NCBI RefSeq assembly: GCF_900129075.1
Contig: NZ_FQVH01000003.1
Location: 62,001-126,000, forward strand
Reading direction: 5' to 3'
Origin: Caldanaerobius fijiensis DSM 17918
Lineage (GTDB): Bacteria > Bacillota > Thermoanaerobacteria > Thermoanaerobacterales > Caldanaerobiaceae
DNA length: 64,000 nt
The notes beneath the pieces are model-generated. The model searched no databases and was not told where the DNA came from. It saw only the letters and a program-made list of their open reading frames with translations. Below are positions 51,674 to 61,315 of the stretch, piece after piece. Positions within the stretch are counted from its first letter, which is position 1. Each line of letters opens with the position of its first letter. Position numbers and translations under genes: made by a program.

Positions 51674-52162
51674 TTGCCAAGGCCTGTTAAATGGAGAAAA
51701 GTCGAGTTTTTACCTGATATAAATTATTTTGTGCCTGTAGGCGTACCAGGAGGGCATCTGCAAGAGAATGTATTGAAGGTAGAGGAACTGGAGGCCCTGA
51801 GGCTTAAGGACATAGAAGGTCTGGAACAGGATGAATGTGCTGCCAGGATGGAAATATCAAGGCAGACCTTTCAGCGCATTTTGAATGAAGCCAGGGCAAA
51901 AGTAGCGGATAGCCTTGTAAACGGCAAGGCTATAAGGGTTGAAGGTGGCAATTATACAGTACACATATGCGAATTTGAATGCCTGAGTTGTGGCAACAGG
52001 TGGGAAGACAGTTTTGAAAATCTGGAAAAGGTGAGAGAAGGCAAGCTTGAATGTCCAAAATGTGGTTCAACTGATACGATTTGCGCCAATATTGGGTCCT
52101 TTTGTCATGGAAGGTGTCATCGCCGTGGGCGCCATGGACGCCATGGACATTACGGAATGTGA
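51674..52162 (+). CDS. DUF134 family DNA-binding protein
   Basis: A 162-aa protein of the DUF134 (PF02001) family: MPRPVKWRKVEFLPDINYFVPVG, a sigma-like helix-turn-helix EALRLKDIEGLEQDECAARMEISRQTFQRILNEARAKVADSL, then a zinc ribbon (CLSCGNRW...CPKCGS) and a His/Arg/Gly-rich tail. TTG 51674 is the likely start (GGAGTGA six bases upstream, and family members begin MPRPxKxR); an in-frame ATG at 51653 would add seven residues. It may control the DUF5320 gene through the inverted operator there; that link is inference. Confidence 0.85.
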   Translation: MPRPVKWRKVEFLPDINYFVPVGVPGGHLQENVLKVEELEALRLKDIEGLEQDECAARMEISRQTFQRILNEARAKVADSLVNGKAIRVEGGNYTVHICEFECLSCGNRWEDSFENLEKVREGKLECPKCGSTDTICANIGSFCHGRCHRRGRHGRHGHYGM

Positions 52163-52173
52163 GGTCGGTGTTT

Positions 52174-53124
52174 TTGAAGATAGGCGACGTGGTATTAAAG
52201 AATAATGTGTTTTTATCGCCCATGGCTGGCGTTACCGATAAGCCTTTCAGGATGCTGTGCCAGGAGATGGGTTGCGGGTTGGCTTATACAGAAATGGTTA
52301 GTGCTAAAGGTCTTTATTACGGCAGTGAGAATACGGAGTTTTTGACGGATATCGGTGATGAAGAACAGGTGGCATTGCAGATATTTGGTTCCGATCCCGA
52401 TATAATGGGTGTGATAGCAGAAAGGTTAAACCAATCTAGAGCCTTGATAATAGATATAAATATGGGATGCCCCACCCCTAAGATCGTGAAGAATGGCGAT
52501 GGGTCTGCCCTTATGCTAAAGCCTGAATTAGCAGAAAAAGTTATAAGTGCGGTGGTAAAGGCCTCCAAAAAACCTGTGACGGTGAAGATAAGAAAAGGAT
52601 GGGATGACCAGCACGTAAATGCTGTGGAAATTGCGCAAATCGCTGAAAATTGCGGTGTTGCAGCAGTAGCCGTACACGGCAGGACGAGGGAGCAATTTTA
52701 TTCAGGGAAGGCAGATTGGGATATAATACGCAGCGTCAAAGAAGCCGTGAGGATTCCCGTTATAGGAAACGGAGATATCTTTACACCGCAGGACGCTAAA
52801 AATATGTTGGAGTATACCGGCTGTGATGCCGTGCTTATAGGGAGAGGAGCTCAGGGGAATCCCTGGATATTTAAGAGGACTGTGCATTACTTAAACACAG
52901 GAGAATTGCTCCCTGAGCCTACCCTTGAAGAGAAAGTAGATGTAATTCTTAGACACCTGGACATGATGGTGCAGTATAAGGGAGAGGATAAAGGTATCCG
53001 GGAGATGAGAAAGCACATAGGCTGGTACCTTAAAGGTATCTACGGCAGTGCCAGGTTGAGGGACAGCATCAATAAGATGACGGATTATAGTGAGATAAAG
53101 CAATTGCTTCTCAGTTTAATTTAG
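52174..53124 (+). CDS. dus: tRNA-dihydrouridine synthase
   Basis: A 316-aa flavoenzyme of the DusB type that reduces uridines in the tRNA D-loop with NADPH and FMN. LSPMAGVTDKPFRMLCQEMGCGLAYTEMVSAKGL, the active-site Cys in DINMGCPTPKIVKNGDGSAL, KIRKGWDD, VHGRTREQFYSGKADW and IGNGDIFTPQDAKNMLEYTGCDAVLIGRGAQGNPW are conserved. TTG 52174 has GAGGT eight bases upstream; GTG 52168 is the alternative. Confidence 0.93.
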   Translation: MKIGDVVLKNNVFLSPMAGVTDKPFRMLCQEMGCGLAYTEMVSAKGLYYGSENTEFLTDIGDEEQVALQIFGSDPDIMGVIAERLNQSRALIIDINMGCPTPKIVKNGDGSALMLKPELAEKVISAVVKASKKPVTVKIRKGWDDQHVNAVEIAQIAENCGVAAVAVHGRTREQFYSGKADWDIIRSVKEAVRIPVIGNGDIFTPQDAKNMLEYTGCDAVLIGRGAQGNPWIFKRTVHYLNTGELLPEPTLEEKVDVILRHLDMMVQYKGEDKGIREMRKHIGWYLKGIYGSARLRDSINKMTDYSEIKQLLLSLI

Positions 53125-53129
53125 AGGGT

Positions 53130-54011
53130 TTATATACCGCTGACTCTGGTAACCTTATATACTGCCGGTGCTACCTCATCTGACGCAAACACGAATTCAA
53201 ATTCTGGCCGGTTGGTTGCAGCGCCCCAGTTGCCTTTATTGTCCATGCAGACGATGGATATGTCCCCAACGTGTTCCTTGGTTTCAGCCAGCCTTTTATG
53301 TATGCGCCTTACAGCTTCTTCAGCTGCATCTTTTGGACTGTATCCTTGTCTCATCAATTCCACTGCGTAAAAGCACGTACAGCCTTTCATGATATCTTCG
53401 CCCATTCCCGTAGCAGCTGCTCCACCTGCCGTGTTGTCGACGTAAAAGCCGGAGCCCACCAAAGGTGAATCGCCCACCCGTCCTCTGTACTTTAAAAACA
53501 GACCACTGGTGGAAGTGCCGCACGCCATATCGCCTTTTGGATCAAGTGCTACTATTCCTACAGTGTCGTGACCTTCGTATGGTGATTGGCCTTTTTCTAT
53601 TTCTGATATTCTTTCTTCCCATATTTTTCGGGTCTTGTCCGTTATCAGAACGGCATTTTTAAAGCCCATTCTAGCTGCAAACTCCTCTGCTCCCCTGCCT
53701 ATCAGTACATTATGGGGAGTTTTTTCCATGACCTTTCGGGCTATACTTATAGGGTGCATGAAACCTTTTATTCCTGCAACTGCTCCAATAGAAAGGTCCT
53801 TCCCGTCCATAATAGCAGCGTCCAGCTCCACTTCACCTGCTATATTGGGAAGACCTCCAAAGCCAACTGAATCCACATCGGGATCAGCTTCAACGGCTTT
53901 AGCTACTACTTCCACAGCGTCCAGCGCGTTTCCAGATTCCTTTATTATATCGCTTGCTTTTTCTACACCTTTTAGTGCAAAAGGCCATGTGGCTATTATT
54001 GCCCAGGACAT
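53130..54011 (-). CDS. N4-(beta-N-acetylglucosaminyl)-L-asparaginase / isoaspartyl peptidase family
   Basis: A 293-aa Ntn hydrolase of the aspartylglucosaminidase family. The autocatalytic cleavage site and new N-terminal Thr is in PYEGHDTVGIVALDPKGDMACGTSTSG, and downstream RVGDSPLVGSGFYVDNTAGGAAATGMGED is the oxyanion/substrate region. It splits N-glycan-Asn linkages or beta-aspartyl peptides. No export signal is seen, so it works in the cytoplasm. AAGGGGGA lies before the ATG. Confidence 0.9.
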   Translation of the reverse strand: MSWAIIATWPFALKGVEKASDIIKESGNALDAVEVVAKAVEADPDVDSVGFGGLPNIAGEVELDAAIMDGKDLSIGAVAGIKGFMHPISIARKVMEKTPHNVLIGRGAEEFAARMGFKNAVLITDKTRKIWEERISEIEKGQSPYEGHDTVGIVALDPKGDMACGTSTSGLFLKYRGRVGDSPLVGSGFYVDNTAGGAAATGMGEDIMKGCTCFYAVELMRQGYSPKDAAEEAVRRIHKRLAETKEHVGDISIVCMDNKGNWGAATNRPEFEFVFASDEVAPAVYKVTRVSGI

Positions 54012-54051
54012 ACGATTTCCCCCTTTTTTGATAGCATATAATCACAAAACT

Positions 54052-54057
54052 ATTATA
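54052..54057 (-). promoter_or_regulatory. Putative -10 of the asparaginase-family gene
   Basis: On the minus strand TATAAT at 54052-54057, 40 bp before the ATG. No good -35. Confidence 0.35.
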
Positions 54058-54164
54058 CTATAGTTATTTAACGATTCCAGTATTATTTTGCTTTCCTTTT
54101 TCGCTGTTTTCTAAGCACATTTGCGAAATTCTCTATAGAAAAGGATTTTCAGATTCTTGAGGAT

Positions 54165-54192
54165 TTGAATTTAAGCTATTAAATGGTATAAT
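54165..54192 (+). promoter_or_regulatory. tyrS promoter
   Basis: TTGAAT (54165-54170), 16 bp, TATAAT (54187-54192) with TGG extension. The 50-nt leader has no T-box motif, unlike many Firmicute tyrS genes. Confidence 0.65.
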
Positions 54193-54241
54193 ATCATTAA
54201 CTGCAAATACCATGAGAGTAGAACGTTGAGGAGGTTTTCGC

Positions 54242-55459
54242 GTGTCGGTTTTTGAGGTTTTAAAGGAGAGAGGGTATATTGAGCAATTAACCCACGAAGA
54301 TGAGATCAAGGATTTACTGGATAAACAAAAGATTACGTTTTATATTGGGTTTGATCCGACTGCTGACAGCTTACATGTAGGGCATTTTCTTCAGCTTATG
54401 GTTATGGCCCATATGCAAAAGGCGGGTCACAGGCCTATTGCACTTATCGGCGGAGGAACTGCCATGGTCGGCGACCCCAGCGGAAAGACTGATATGAGAA
54501 AGATGCTGACCAAAGAAGAGATATCCCATAATGCTGAACGGTTTAAGGTGCAGATGCAGCGCTTTATCGATTTTTCTGACGGCAAGGCCATTATGGTCAA
54601 TAACGCCGACTGGCTTTTGGACCTCAATTACATAGAATTTTTACGAGATATCGGTGTGCATTTTTCTGTCAACAGGATGCTTACAGCCGAGTGCTTTAAA
54701 TTGAGGCTGGAAAGGGGTTTGTCCTTCCTGGAGTTTAACTACATGCTCATGCAGGCCTATGATTTCTTACAGCTATACAGGAGATATGGCTGCATTATGC
54801 AATTGGGTGGTGACGACCAGTGGTCGAATATCATAGCAGGGGTTGAGCTTATAAGGAAAAAAGAAGAGAAACAGGCTTACGGTATGACATTTACCCTTCT
54901 TACCAACAGCGAAGGCAAGAAGATGGGCAAGACGGAGAAAGGAGCTGTATGGCTGGATCCCGAGAAGACATCGCCTTATGATTTCTATCAGTATTGGCGC
55001 AACGTCAATGATGAGGATGTGGAGAAATGCCTGGCCCTTCTGACTTTCTTGCCTATGGATGAGGTGAGGAGGTTAGGTTCGCTGAAGGACAAGGAGATCA
55101 ATGAAGCCAAAAAGGTGCTGGCTTATGAGGTTACTAAACTGGTACACGGCGAAGAAGAGGCCCAGAAAGCCCGGAAAGCTGCTGAAGCATTGTTTGAAGG
55201 AGGGGGCAGTCTGGACGATGTGCCCACATCAAAGATATCGCAGGATATGATAAATACGGGTATACTCGATGTGCTTCTAGCAGCAGGAGTTATACCGTCT
55301 AAAAGCGAAGGAAGAAGGCTTATACAGCAGGGAGGACTTTATGTAAACAATGAGAAAGTTGATGACATCAATATGGTTGTTACAGAAGATTTCTTTAAGG
55401 ATGGGTTTATGCTGGTAAGGAAAGGCAAGAAGACATACAATAAGATAGAGATAGAGTAA
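54242..55459 (+). CDS. tyrS: Tyrosyl-tRNA synthetase
   Basis: Class I aminoacyl-tRNA synthetase, 405 aa, that charges tRNA-Tyr. The Rossmann fold begins [23 protein letters not shown] (HIGH-like HVGH), Asp and Gln tyrosine-binding residues lie in [13 protein letters not shown] and GGDDQWSN, and the KMSKS loop is [12 protein letters not shown]. The C-terminal S4-like domain ([33 protein letters not shown]) binds the tRNA. GTG start after GAGGAGG. Confidence 0.97.
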   Translation: MSVFEVLKERGYIEQLTHEDEIKDLLDKQKITFYIGFDPTADSLHVGHFLQLMVMAHMQKAGHRPIALIGGGTAMVGDPSGKTDMRKMLTKEEISHNAERFKVQMQRFIDFSDGKAIMVNNADWLLDLNYIEFLRDIGVHFSVNRMLTAECFKLRLERGLSFLEFNYMLMQAYDFLQLYRRYGCIMQLGGDDQWSNIIAGVELIRKKEEKQAYGMTFTLLTNSEGKKMGKTEKGAVWLDPEKTSPYDFYQYWRNVNDEDVEKCLALLTFLPMDEVRRLGSLKDKEINEAKKVLAYEVTKLVHGEEEAQKARKAAEALFEGGGSLDDVPTSKISQDMINTGILDVLLAAGVIPSKSEGRRLIQQGGLYVNNEKVDDINMVVTEDFFKDGFMLVRKGKKTYNKIEIE

Positions 55460-55504
55460 GTTTTTGGGAGGTGCAAAAGGGTTAAAGGGGGAGCCTTATC
55501 AATC

Positions 55505-56539
55505 ATGAAGAAGCTTATAGCGTGTTTTTTAGTTATTATATTAATTCTGGGAGTCACTGCGGGGTGTAAGAGACAAGCAAGAGAGCCTGAGATCAACAAG
55601 GTGACACAAAACCCCAGTGGTAATGGGGCTGGTGGCAAAGTATCTGGCGGGAAAGATGTGGAGTCCAATGATAACTGGAGGACTTCTTTTACTACAGGTA
55701 TGAAATATGCCGGACAGAACGATAAGCTGTTTGCGGTGATGATAGAAAATACTCCGCCGGCCAGGCCACAATCGGGGTTGATTTATGCTGATGTGGTTTA
55801 TGAAGCACTGGTGGAGGGCGGTATCACGAGGTTTTTAACCCTTTTCTACGAGAATTATCCTGACAAAGTAGGCCCTGTGAGAAGCGCCAGGCCTTATTTC
55901 GTGGATATCGCAAAGGAGTGGAATGCCCAGTATGTCCATGTGGGCGGTTCTGAAGCAGCCAAGAGTGCTATAAAGCAATTGGGATTAATAGATATTGATG
56001 CCCTTCATATGTCTCGCCCTTTTTTTAAGGACAAAGCGCGGGTGGACCCTCATGCCACGTATGTATCGTTAAAGGATGCTGTTAAATTAAACGATGTGGT
56101 AACCGATAAGAATCCCCACTTTAAATTTGACAGTAATATACCCCACGGAGATGTAAAATCGGTAGAGGTTAAATACAATAGATATTTTGACGATCTGTAT
56201 AAGTACGATGAAAGTACAGGGCATTTTTTAAGGTATATAAACGGAAACCCCCATGTGGACAGGGAGACGGGCAAGCAGCTTTACGCTGATAACATAATAT
56301 TGCAATATGCGCCTTATAAGGTGCTGGACAGCGAAGGGCGCCTTTATATAAATCTTATATCAAAAGGCAAGGCCGCATATGTAATCAATGGAAATTATAT
56401 CGAAGGCACCTGGGAGAGAACATCAGAAAGCGATATAACTCATTTTTACGATGGCAATGGGGAGGAAATAAGGCTAATGCCTGGTAAGACGTGGATAAAT
56501 ATAGTGCCATCTGAGAAAAACGTTACAGTAAATAAATAG
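55505..56539 (+). CDS. YerB-like lipoprotein (DUF3048)
   Basis: A 344-aa lipoprotein: signal and lipobox VTAGC at residues 17-21, a Gly/Ser/Lys linker to about 60, then the DUF3048 domain (DKLFAVMIENTPPARPQSGLIYADVVYEALVEGGITRFLTLFYENYPDKVGPVRSARPYFVDIA). Homologues such as YerB of Bacillus subtilis are secreted proteins of unknown function; a later section (LYADNIILQYAPYKVLDSEGR) matches the C-terminal DUF3048 part. A ribosome site is not strong (GGGGGAG, 14 bases before). Confidence 0.88.
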   Translation: MKKLIACFLVIILILGVTAGCKRQAREPEINKVTQNPSGNGAGGKVSGGKDVESNDNWRTSFTTGMKYAGQNDKLFAVMIENTPPARPQSGLIYADVVYEALVEGGITRFLTLFYENYPDKVGPVRSARPYFVDIAKEWNAQYVHVGGSEAAKSAIKQLGLIDIDALHMSRPFFKDKARVDPHATYVSLKDAVKLNDVVTDKNPHFKFDSNIPHGDVKSVEVKYNRYFDDLYKYDESTGHFLRYINGNPHVDRETGKQLYADNIILQYAPYKVLDSEGRLYINLISKGKAAYVINGNYIEGTWERTSESDITHFYDGNGEEIRLMPGKTWINIVPSEKNVTVNK

Positions 56540-56607
56540 CGTGGAAATGATGAGAATAAGCACAGACTATGTTAATAAAAACTCGGAAGGCGGATGCAGG
56601 AGGAAAA

Positions 56608-57315
56608 ATGGGAGGACAATTGGACGATAAAAAGCTCGATTTGCTAAAAAGTAAATTGGCTGAATGGGGTGCTACAAAATACGGCTTTGGCTATGTTGGC
56701 GATGTGCTGCCAGAAAAGTACAGGCATTTAAAGTACGCTATTTCTATAGTCGTACGGTTATCGGATCAGATAATCGACGAGATAGAAGATGGGCCGACTT
56801 ATACCTACTTTCATCACTACCGGAGCGTAAATACCCTCATCGACAACATCACATTGAGGGCCAGTATGCTCCTGCAGGAATGGGGTTATCTGGCTATGGC
56901 TGTGCCTGCATCCCAGACGGTATACGGTGATGGCATAGGTCCCTATTCGGGGATTTTTCAGCATAAGACGGCTGCTACTAGAAGCGGTATAGGCTGGATA
57001 GGTAAAAATTGTCTTTTGGTAACTCCTGAGTATGGGCCCAGAGTGAGGTTGGGTACGATACTTACGGACGCTGAGCTTCCTGTAGGACAGCCTATAGAAG
57101 AATCCAGATGTGGCAGTTGCAACAAATGTGTTGAGAGCTGCCCTGCCGGTGCCCTTTATGGCGGTCATTGGGTTGCAGGTATGCCCAGGGATATGCTTGT
57201 GGACCCTATGGCCTGTAGCGAGTACATGAATAAGCACTTTAAGCATATTGGCAGGGGTTCGGTATGCGGTATATGCATCAAGGTATGTTCCTATGGTCTT
57301 CACTCAAAAGTGTAG
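56608..57315 (+). CDS. QueG-like 4Fe-4S double cluster protein
   Basis: A 235-aa iron-sulfur protein related to the core of epoxyqueuosine reductase QueG, but shorter than the usual 300-380 aa. It has YRSVNTLIDNITLRASMLLQEWGYLA, QHKTAATRSGIGWIGKNCLLVTPEYGPRVRLGTILTD and two cysteine sets: CGSCNKCVESCP and CGICIKVC. QueG uses cobalamin; whether this shortened form does so is unclear. ATG 56608 has CAGGAGG upstream; TTG 56620 is possible. Confidence 0.82.
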   Translation: MGGQLDDKKLDLLKSKLAEWGATKYGFGYVGDVLPEKYRHLKYAISIVVRLSDQIIDEIEDGPTYTYFHHYRSVNTLIDNITLRASMLLQEWGYLAMAVPASQTVYGDGIGPYSGIFQHKTAATRSGIGWIGKNCLLVTPEYGPRVRLGTILTDAELPVGQPIEESRCGSCNKCVESCPAGALYGGHWVAGMPRDMLVDPMACSEYMNKHFKHIGRGSVCGICIKVCSYGLHSKV

Positions 57316-57357
57316 TCTTCGCTCAAAATTATAGTTAAAAATAAAGGGGTGATTGCT

Positions 57358-58227
57358 ATGGAATGCGTTGCGGAATGTTCGCCGTGTTATTTGAAGCAGG
57401 TTATATCAGCTTTTGAAGCTGCAGGGCTACCCCAGGAGAGACAAAAGGAAATAATTAAAGAGGTTTCAAAAATGATACCGGATGTGGATGATACTAAAAG
57501 CCCTGCGGAGAACTCCTCTATATTGCTGCTGGAAGCATATCGTCTCATGGGTATTGATGATCCTTTTAAAGAGGCTAAAGAACGCTCTAATACATTTGCT
57601 ATGGAGCTCTACCCCCGGTTGAGGAATATGGTCTTAAACGCAGAGGATCCGCTTATGATGGCGATAAAGATGGCGGCAGCAGGTAATATCATCGATATGG
57701 GCATATTAAGAGAATTTGATGTGGATAAGAGCATTGAAGATGCCCTATCTATGGGATTTGCATTGTGTGATTATGGGCAGTTTAGGGATTTTTTAAACAA
57801 GGCCAGAAAAATCCTCATCATAGGCGATAACAGCGGGGAAATAGTATTTGATAAACTCCTTGTAGAACAGTTAAAAAGGTATCATGTTGATATCATATAC
57901 AGCGTCAAATCAGGTCCTATACTCAACGATTCTACCATGGAAGATGCTATTATGGTAGGTATGGATAAGATGGCTGATATCATCGAGAACGGCAACAGAT
58001 ATCTGGGTACGGTGCTGGATGCCTGCTCAGAAGAATTCATTCAGGCGTATAAAGATGCTGATCTTGTGATATCAAAAGGTCAGGGCAATTATGAGTCGCT
58101 GGAAGGCAAGGAAATAGCCGGCGATAAGACCTTCTTTATATTCAGGGCTAAATGCCCATGGGTGGCAAAAAGAGCGGGCGTCAACTATATGGATCTGGTA
58201 TTTTGTCAAAACCGTATGAGAGAGTAA
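57358..58227 (+). CDS. DUF89 family protein (damage-control phosphatase-like)
   Basis: A 289-aa protein of the DUF89/ARMT1 group. It begins MECVAECSPCYLKQVISAFEAAG (the Cys-rich start of prokaryotic members), has the metal-binding DNSGEIVFDKLLVEQL (about residue 160) and an Asp in LVISKGQGNYESL, with the Lys in IFRAKCPWVA. Family members are metal-dependent phosphatases acting on harmful phosphometabolites. ATG 57358 follows AAAGGGG. It closes a group of co-directional genes from tyrS on. Confidence 0.88.
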   Translation: MECVAECSPCYLKQVISAFEAAGLPQERQKEIIKEVSKMIPDVDDTKSPAENSSILLLEAYRLMGIDDPFKEAKERSNTFAMELYPRLRNMVLNAEDPLMMAIKMAAAGNIIDMGILREFDVDKSIEDALSMGFALCDYGQFRDFLNKARKILIIGDNSGEIVFDKLLVEQLKRYHVDIIYSVKSGPILNDSTMEDAIMVGMDKMADIIENGNRYLGTVLDACSEEFIQAYKDADLVISKGQGNYESLEGKEIAGDKTFFIFRAKCPWVAKRAGVNYMDLVFCQNRMRE

Positions 58228-58456
58228 ACTACCGCTGTTTTACTGTTATAGTCATCGTTAGACAAAACAAGAACAGGGCGTTTTTTATTAGAGCTCAAAT
58301 CGCTGAAAGGTATTGGGATTAACTTCCGCTCTTAACTCAGCGAACTATTGCTATTTTTATCTAAATCAGTGCTGTTCATTTCTTACTTAAAGAAGTGGGA
58401 GACTACTATTTCGGATTAAATTAAGGACATCATAAAGACGATAAAGGCAAAATGAT
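58228..58456. other. 230-bp gap without recognisable gene
   Basis: No ORF with a ribosome site, RNA or clear repeat was seen between the DUF89 gene and the shared terminator. A fragment reads SVLFISYLKKWETTISD before a stop (about 58366-58419), which could be a remnant of an old gene. Confidence 0.35.
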
Positions 58457-58490
58457 AAAGGTGCTACAGGGTAAATCCTGTAGCACCTTT
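58457..58490. terminator. Bidirectional terminator
   Basis: AAAGGTGCTACAGG and CCTGTAGCACCTTT form a perfect 14-pair hairpin between the convergent DUF89 and GH3 genes. T-rich tracts are present on both sides, better for the minus strand. Confidence 0.8.
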
Positions 58491-58507
58491 GCATATACAC
58501 CGGCAAA

Positions 58508-60661
58508 TCAGTATGGAAGTTCCACAGGGTTTCCTTTTACCTCAAAGGTCTCAGTGAGGAAAGTGCCTCCCAGTTTTTTGCTTCTTTCGTCGGGCTGACA
58601 GCCACCAACGGAAATTTTGAATGTCCCTGGTTCCAGTATGCACCTGCCCTCGTTATCTATGAGGGCCATCTGCCTGGGCGTTAAAGTAAACGTTACAGTT
58701 TTTTTCTCCCCAGGTGCCAGGTTAATTCGCTGAACGCCCCTGAGCTGGCATTTAGGTACTACCACGGATGCTTCCAGGTCCGTAAGATAAAGCTGTACTA
58801 CCTCGTCTCCAGCCATTTTACCCGTATTTTGTACGTCAACCGATATGGTGAGGTTTTCTGATGTGCCTATTTCTTTGGCGCTTAAAGTCAGGTTGCTGTA
58901 TTGGAATGTGGTGTAGCTTAATCCGAAGCCGAAGGGGTACAGAGGCTCCTTTTCAATGTATCTGTAGGTTCTGTTTTTCATGCTGTAATCGGTAAAAGGT
59001 GGCAGGTCGTCGACGGACTTGACAAAGGTGACAGGAAGCCTGCCTGCTGGATTGTAGTTGCCGAATATTACGTCGGCAATAGCGGTACCACCTTCTTCGC
59101 CGGGATACCACGCCTCGAGGATAGCGGGTATATGTTCATTGGCCCAGTTGATGGCGACAGCGCTGCCATTTAGCATTACCAGCACAATAGGCTTACCTGT
59201 AGCATGGATTTCTTTGAGCAACTCTTCCTGAACCCCTGGTAGATCTATATGAATTCTGTCGCCTGATGCATCAGAATTGACCGCATCCCCTTCTTCACCT
59301 TCAATGGATGGTGCCAGGCCCATGCACATGATGACGACATCAGCGTTTCTGGCGGCTTCTACGGCTTCATCAAAGCCTTCTTTTGATGTCCCTGTAAGGT
59401 CACAGCCTTTGGCATAGATAACCTTTGTGTCGGGTGATACTACATTTTTTATGCCTTCAAGGGGTGTGACGTATTTTGATGGCGTACCGTTGTAATTGCC
59501 CAGCAGAACCTCCAGCACATCAGCGTTGGGGCCTATTACGGCAATGGATTTAAGGTCTTTTTTCAGGGGCAGCAGGTTGTTCTGATTTTTTAACAGTACA
59601 ATGGATTCTCGTGCAGCTTTTAAAGCCAGTTGTCTGTGCTCAGGGCAGTCGTTTACTTCGTATGGTATCTGGGCGTAAGGAACCATTTCCGGCGGGTCAA
59701 ACATTCCCAGTTTAAATCTTGCCTTAAAGAGCCTGGTTACAGCTCGATCGATTTCTTCTTCAGTTATGAGGCCTTCTTGTACCGCTATAAGCAGGCTACC
59801 GTAGGTATTGCCGCAGTTTAAGTCGCAGCCGTTTTTTACTGCCATGGCAGCAGATTCCTGTGGGCTGTTGGTGATCTTATGATGGAGGTGAAAATCGCTT
59901 ATAGCGCCACAATCAGAGACCACATAGCCGTCAAAACCCCATTCTTCTCTTAATATTTTCTGAAGCAGGGTTTTGCTGCCACAGCAGGGCTCACCATTGG
60001 TCCTGTTATAGGCGCCCATGACGGATTCTGCTTTTGCCTCCTGTATGCATTCTTTGAAGGCAGGCAGATATGTTTCGCGAAGGTCTTTTGGACTTACGCG
60101 GGCGTCAAAATGGTGTCTGTCTTTTTCAGGGCCGCTGTGTACGGCATAATGTTTCGGTGTAGCCACCAGTTTAAGGTATTTAGGATGATTTCCCTGCAAG
60201 CCCTTTACAAAGGCTACACCCATCCGCCCGGTAAGGTAAGGGTCTTCTCCGTAGGTTTCCTGGCCTCGCCCCCATCTGGGGTCGCGAAATATGTTTATGT
60301 TTGGGCTCCAGAAAGTGAGGCCTTTGTATATCCCTCTATCGCCATTGCGAACAGCTTCGTGATGCTTTGCCCGGGCTTCATCAGAAATAGCTGTAGCCAC
60401 CTGGTATACCAAGTCCGGATTAAAGGTGGCTGCAAGGCCTATGGCCTGTGGAAATACGGTGGCAATACCGGCTCTGGCTACACCATGCAGACATTCATTC
60501 CACCAGTTATACTCCGGTATATCCAGACGCGGTATGGCAGGAGATTCATGTAGCATTTGCGAGATCTTTTCATTAAGCGTCATTCTTGATATCAGGTCTT
60601 TGACCCTTACGTCGATTGGCTGCGAAGGGTCTTTATACAGCGGTTTTTCTTCCACAATCAT
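58508..60661 (-). CDS. Glycoside hydrolase family 3 (beta-glucosidase/beta-xylosidase)
   Basis: A 717-aa GH3 enzyme: N-terminal barrel with KLVATPKHYAVHSGPEKDRHHFDARVSPKDLRETYLPAFKECI, the nucleophile Asp in GFDGYVVSDCGAI, an alpha/beta sandwich domain (about 350-560, with ADVVIMCMGLAPSIEGEEGDAVNSDASGDRIHI) and a C-terminal fibronectin-III-like domain (about 600-700, GDEVVQLYLTDLEASVVVPKCQLRGVQRINLAPGE). It releases glucose or xylose from oligosaccharides. No signal peptide, so it is cytoplasmic. ATG 60661 follows AAGGGGG; 30 further in-frame codons upstream look noncoding. Confidence 0.93.
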   Translation of the reverse strand: MIVEEKPLYKDPSQPIDVRVKDLISRMTLNEKISQMLHESPAIPRLDIPEYNWWNECLHGVARAGIATVFPQAIGLAATFNPDLVYQVATAISDEARAKHHEAVRNGDRGIYKGLTFWSPNINIFRDPRWGRGQETYGEDPYLTGRMGVAFVKGLQGNHPKYLKLVATPKHYAVHSGPEKDRHHFDARVSPKDLRETYLPAFKECIQEAKAESVMGAYNRTNGEPCCGSKTLLQKILREEWGFDGYVVSDCGAISDFHLHHKITNSPQESAAMAVKNGCDLNCGNTYGSLLIAVQEGLITEEEIDRAVTRLFKARFKLGMFDPPEMVPYAQIPYEVNDCPEHRQLALKAARESIVLLKNQNNLLPLKKDLKSIAVIGPNADVLEVLLGNYNGTPSKYVTPLEGIKNVVSPDTKVIYAKGCDLTGTSKEGFDEAVEAARNADVVIMCMGLAPSIEGEEGDAVNSDASGDRIHIDLPGVQEELLKEIHATGKPIVLVMLNGSAVAINWANEHIPAILEAWYPGEEGGTAIADVIFGNYNPAGRLPVTFVKSVDDLPPFTDYSMKNRTYRYIEKEPLYPFGFGLSYTTFQYSNLTLSAKEIGTSENLTISVDVQNTGKMAGDEVVQLYLTDLEASVVVPKCQLRGVQRINLAPGEKKTVTFTLTPRQMALIDNEGRCILEPGTFKISVGGCQPDERSKKLGGTFLTETFEVKGNPVELPY

Positions 60662-60769
60662 AACCCCCTTACATAAATCATTATAATTTATTAATTCTAT
60701 TTTTATCTTCCAAATCCTGCAGTACCTCGTGTAAAATAGATGTGATTGCAAAATAAAAAAGGCAGGGGA

Positions 60770-61243
60770 TTACCTGCCCATACCAAAACCTCTACCCATT
60801 CCTCTACCTATACCTGTTCCATCACAGTTTTTTATATTCTGCTCCATGTTTTTTATCATCAGGTCTGCCTGTTCCTGCGTTATTGCGCCGTCTTTGACCC
60901 GCTGCTGTATGATATTTTTTCTGCTCTCAAGCATCGCTTGCTGAAATTTGTCCAAGGATATACCATTTTCTTGGGCTATTTCGGCCAGTGTTTTTCCTGG
61001 GGTGAGGAGCTTATAGGTGTCTTCAAGGGATTTGCCCAACAGATTTGCTAATACCTGAACGTTATTTCCTGCTTTGCCAAATCTCATGCCATAGCCTCTC
61101 CCCGGGGTAAATGCCTGGGAACTGGTTGTTATTTTGCCCGTTGAAGTTGATGTGTTGGAGTTGCTGCTATCAGCGTAGGCTACGATACCCGTTAAAAGCA
61201 TTCCACTTACCAATACACCTGATAAAATTTTTTTGTAATTCAT
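60770..61243 (-). CDS. Secreted DUF2680 protein with Gly/Met/Arg-rich tail
   Basis: A 157-aa secreted protein. Residues 1-25 are a signal peptide ending VAYA-DSS. A Ser/Thr linker is followed by a DUF2680-like helical region (NNVQVLANLLGKSLEDTYKLLTPGKTLAEIAQENGISLDKFQQAMLESRKNIIQQRVKDGAITQEQADLMIKNM) and the tail CDGTGIGRGMGRGFGMGR. The tail echoes the Met/Gly loop of the sensor kinase encoded divergently. Role unknown. Confidence 0.82.
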   Translation of the reverse strand: MNYKKILSGVLVSGMLLTGIVAYADSSNSNTSTSTGKITTSSQAFTPGRGYGMRFGKAGNNVQVLANLLGKSLEDTYKLLTPGKTLAEIAQENGISLDKFQQAMLESRKNIIQQRVKDGAITQEQADLMIKNMEQNIKNCDGTGIGRGMGRGFGMGR

Positions 61244-61315
61244 TTTTGAACATCTCCTTTCAGATTTTGTTTACGATTATATGATACCTGCTTTGTATGA
61301 TAAAAAAGTAATAGA

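Noticed and set aside
54058-54241. T-box riboswitch before tyrS
   Set aside because: No AGGGTGGNACCGCG or specifier-loop pattern; only a promoter and a short leader.
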